From assembly GCF_020179605.1 (NCBI RefSeq), contig NZ_JAINZO010000002.1:682001-746000 (forward strand): a stretch of 64,000 nt of DNA, written 5' to 3'. Within the stretch, counting starts at the first letter, position 1. The number at the start of each line of letters is the position of its first letter. Under the pieces are notes generated by a model. The model saw only the letters and a list, made by a program, of their open reading frames with translations. It was not told the origin of the DNA and made no database searches. The position numbers were made by a program, and so were the translations under genes. Shown in pieces: positions 63,935-64,000 of the stretch. The DNA is from Geomonas agri (GTDB taxonomy: Bacteria; Desulfobacterota; Desulfuromonadia; Geobacterales; Geobacteraceae).

Positions 63935-64000
63935 GTGGCTAGATTTGAGCGTGGGGTGGCAATAGGGGAGAGAACATAATTATTGATGGAAACGGAGCCT

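Overview
The window looks like chromosome of a Geobacter-type deltaproteobacterium (Geobacter/Geomonas/Citrifermentans group; the species is inferred, not proven). Reasons: GC-rich genes, a MacA-type di-heme peroxidase, an Hdr-Flx electron-transfer operon, an Nfn transhydrogenase, SelB, a caa3 oxidase beside anaerobic electron-transfer modules, and a six-heme cytochrome closely resembling OmcS. REP-like GC-rich repeats fill many gaps.

Layout. 0-7 kb: end of an ABC solute-binding protein, a hybrid sensor kinase, a di-heme cytochrome c peroxidase and the two Nfn/glutamate-synthase-like subunits. 7-16 kb: an EamA exporter, then a leftward seven-gene operon hdrCBA-flxD-flxC-flxB-flxA. 16-26.8 kb: a two-gene ABC exporter, selB, a DUF559 protein, a MoxR ATPase paired with a large uncharacterised protein, and hemH with a tiny CxxC protein. 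27-38.9 kb: a hemerythrin-tailed chemoreceptor, a caa3 oxidase operon (SCO, subunits I, III, IV, II-cyt c, heme farnesyltransferase), a porin with a PstS-like protein, and kbl-tdh. 39-53.7 kb: cmoAB, a 21-bp-period repeat array, a response regulator, an M28 peptidase, ovoA-ovoB for ovothiol, guaC, an MFS transporter, dus, slyD and small conserved genes.

53.7-63.9 kb is an integrated element of about 10.2 kb. It is bounded by a 19-bp direct repeat that duplicates the 3' end of a DUF1847 gene. In order it holds a tyrosine integrase, a divergent repressor with operators, an AlpA-like protein, a RepA-like ATPase, an iteron-like cluster, a second small HTH protein, an HK97-type capsid protein, a P27-type small terminase, a possible -1 frameshift gene with an HExxH motif and, next to the right end, an OmcS-like six-heme cytochrome. 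I see no large terminase, portal, protease or tail gene, so the element resembles a phage satellite or a reduced prophage. An extracellular nanowire cytochrome as its cargo is the most striking observation here.

The oxygen-linked genes (oxidase, ovothiol synthase which needs O2, hemerythrin chemoreceptor, peroxidase) together suggest an organism that respires anaerobically but copes with, and perhaps uses, low oxygen. I found no rRNA, tRNA or CRISPR array.
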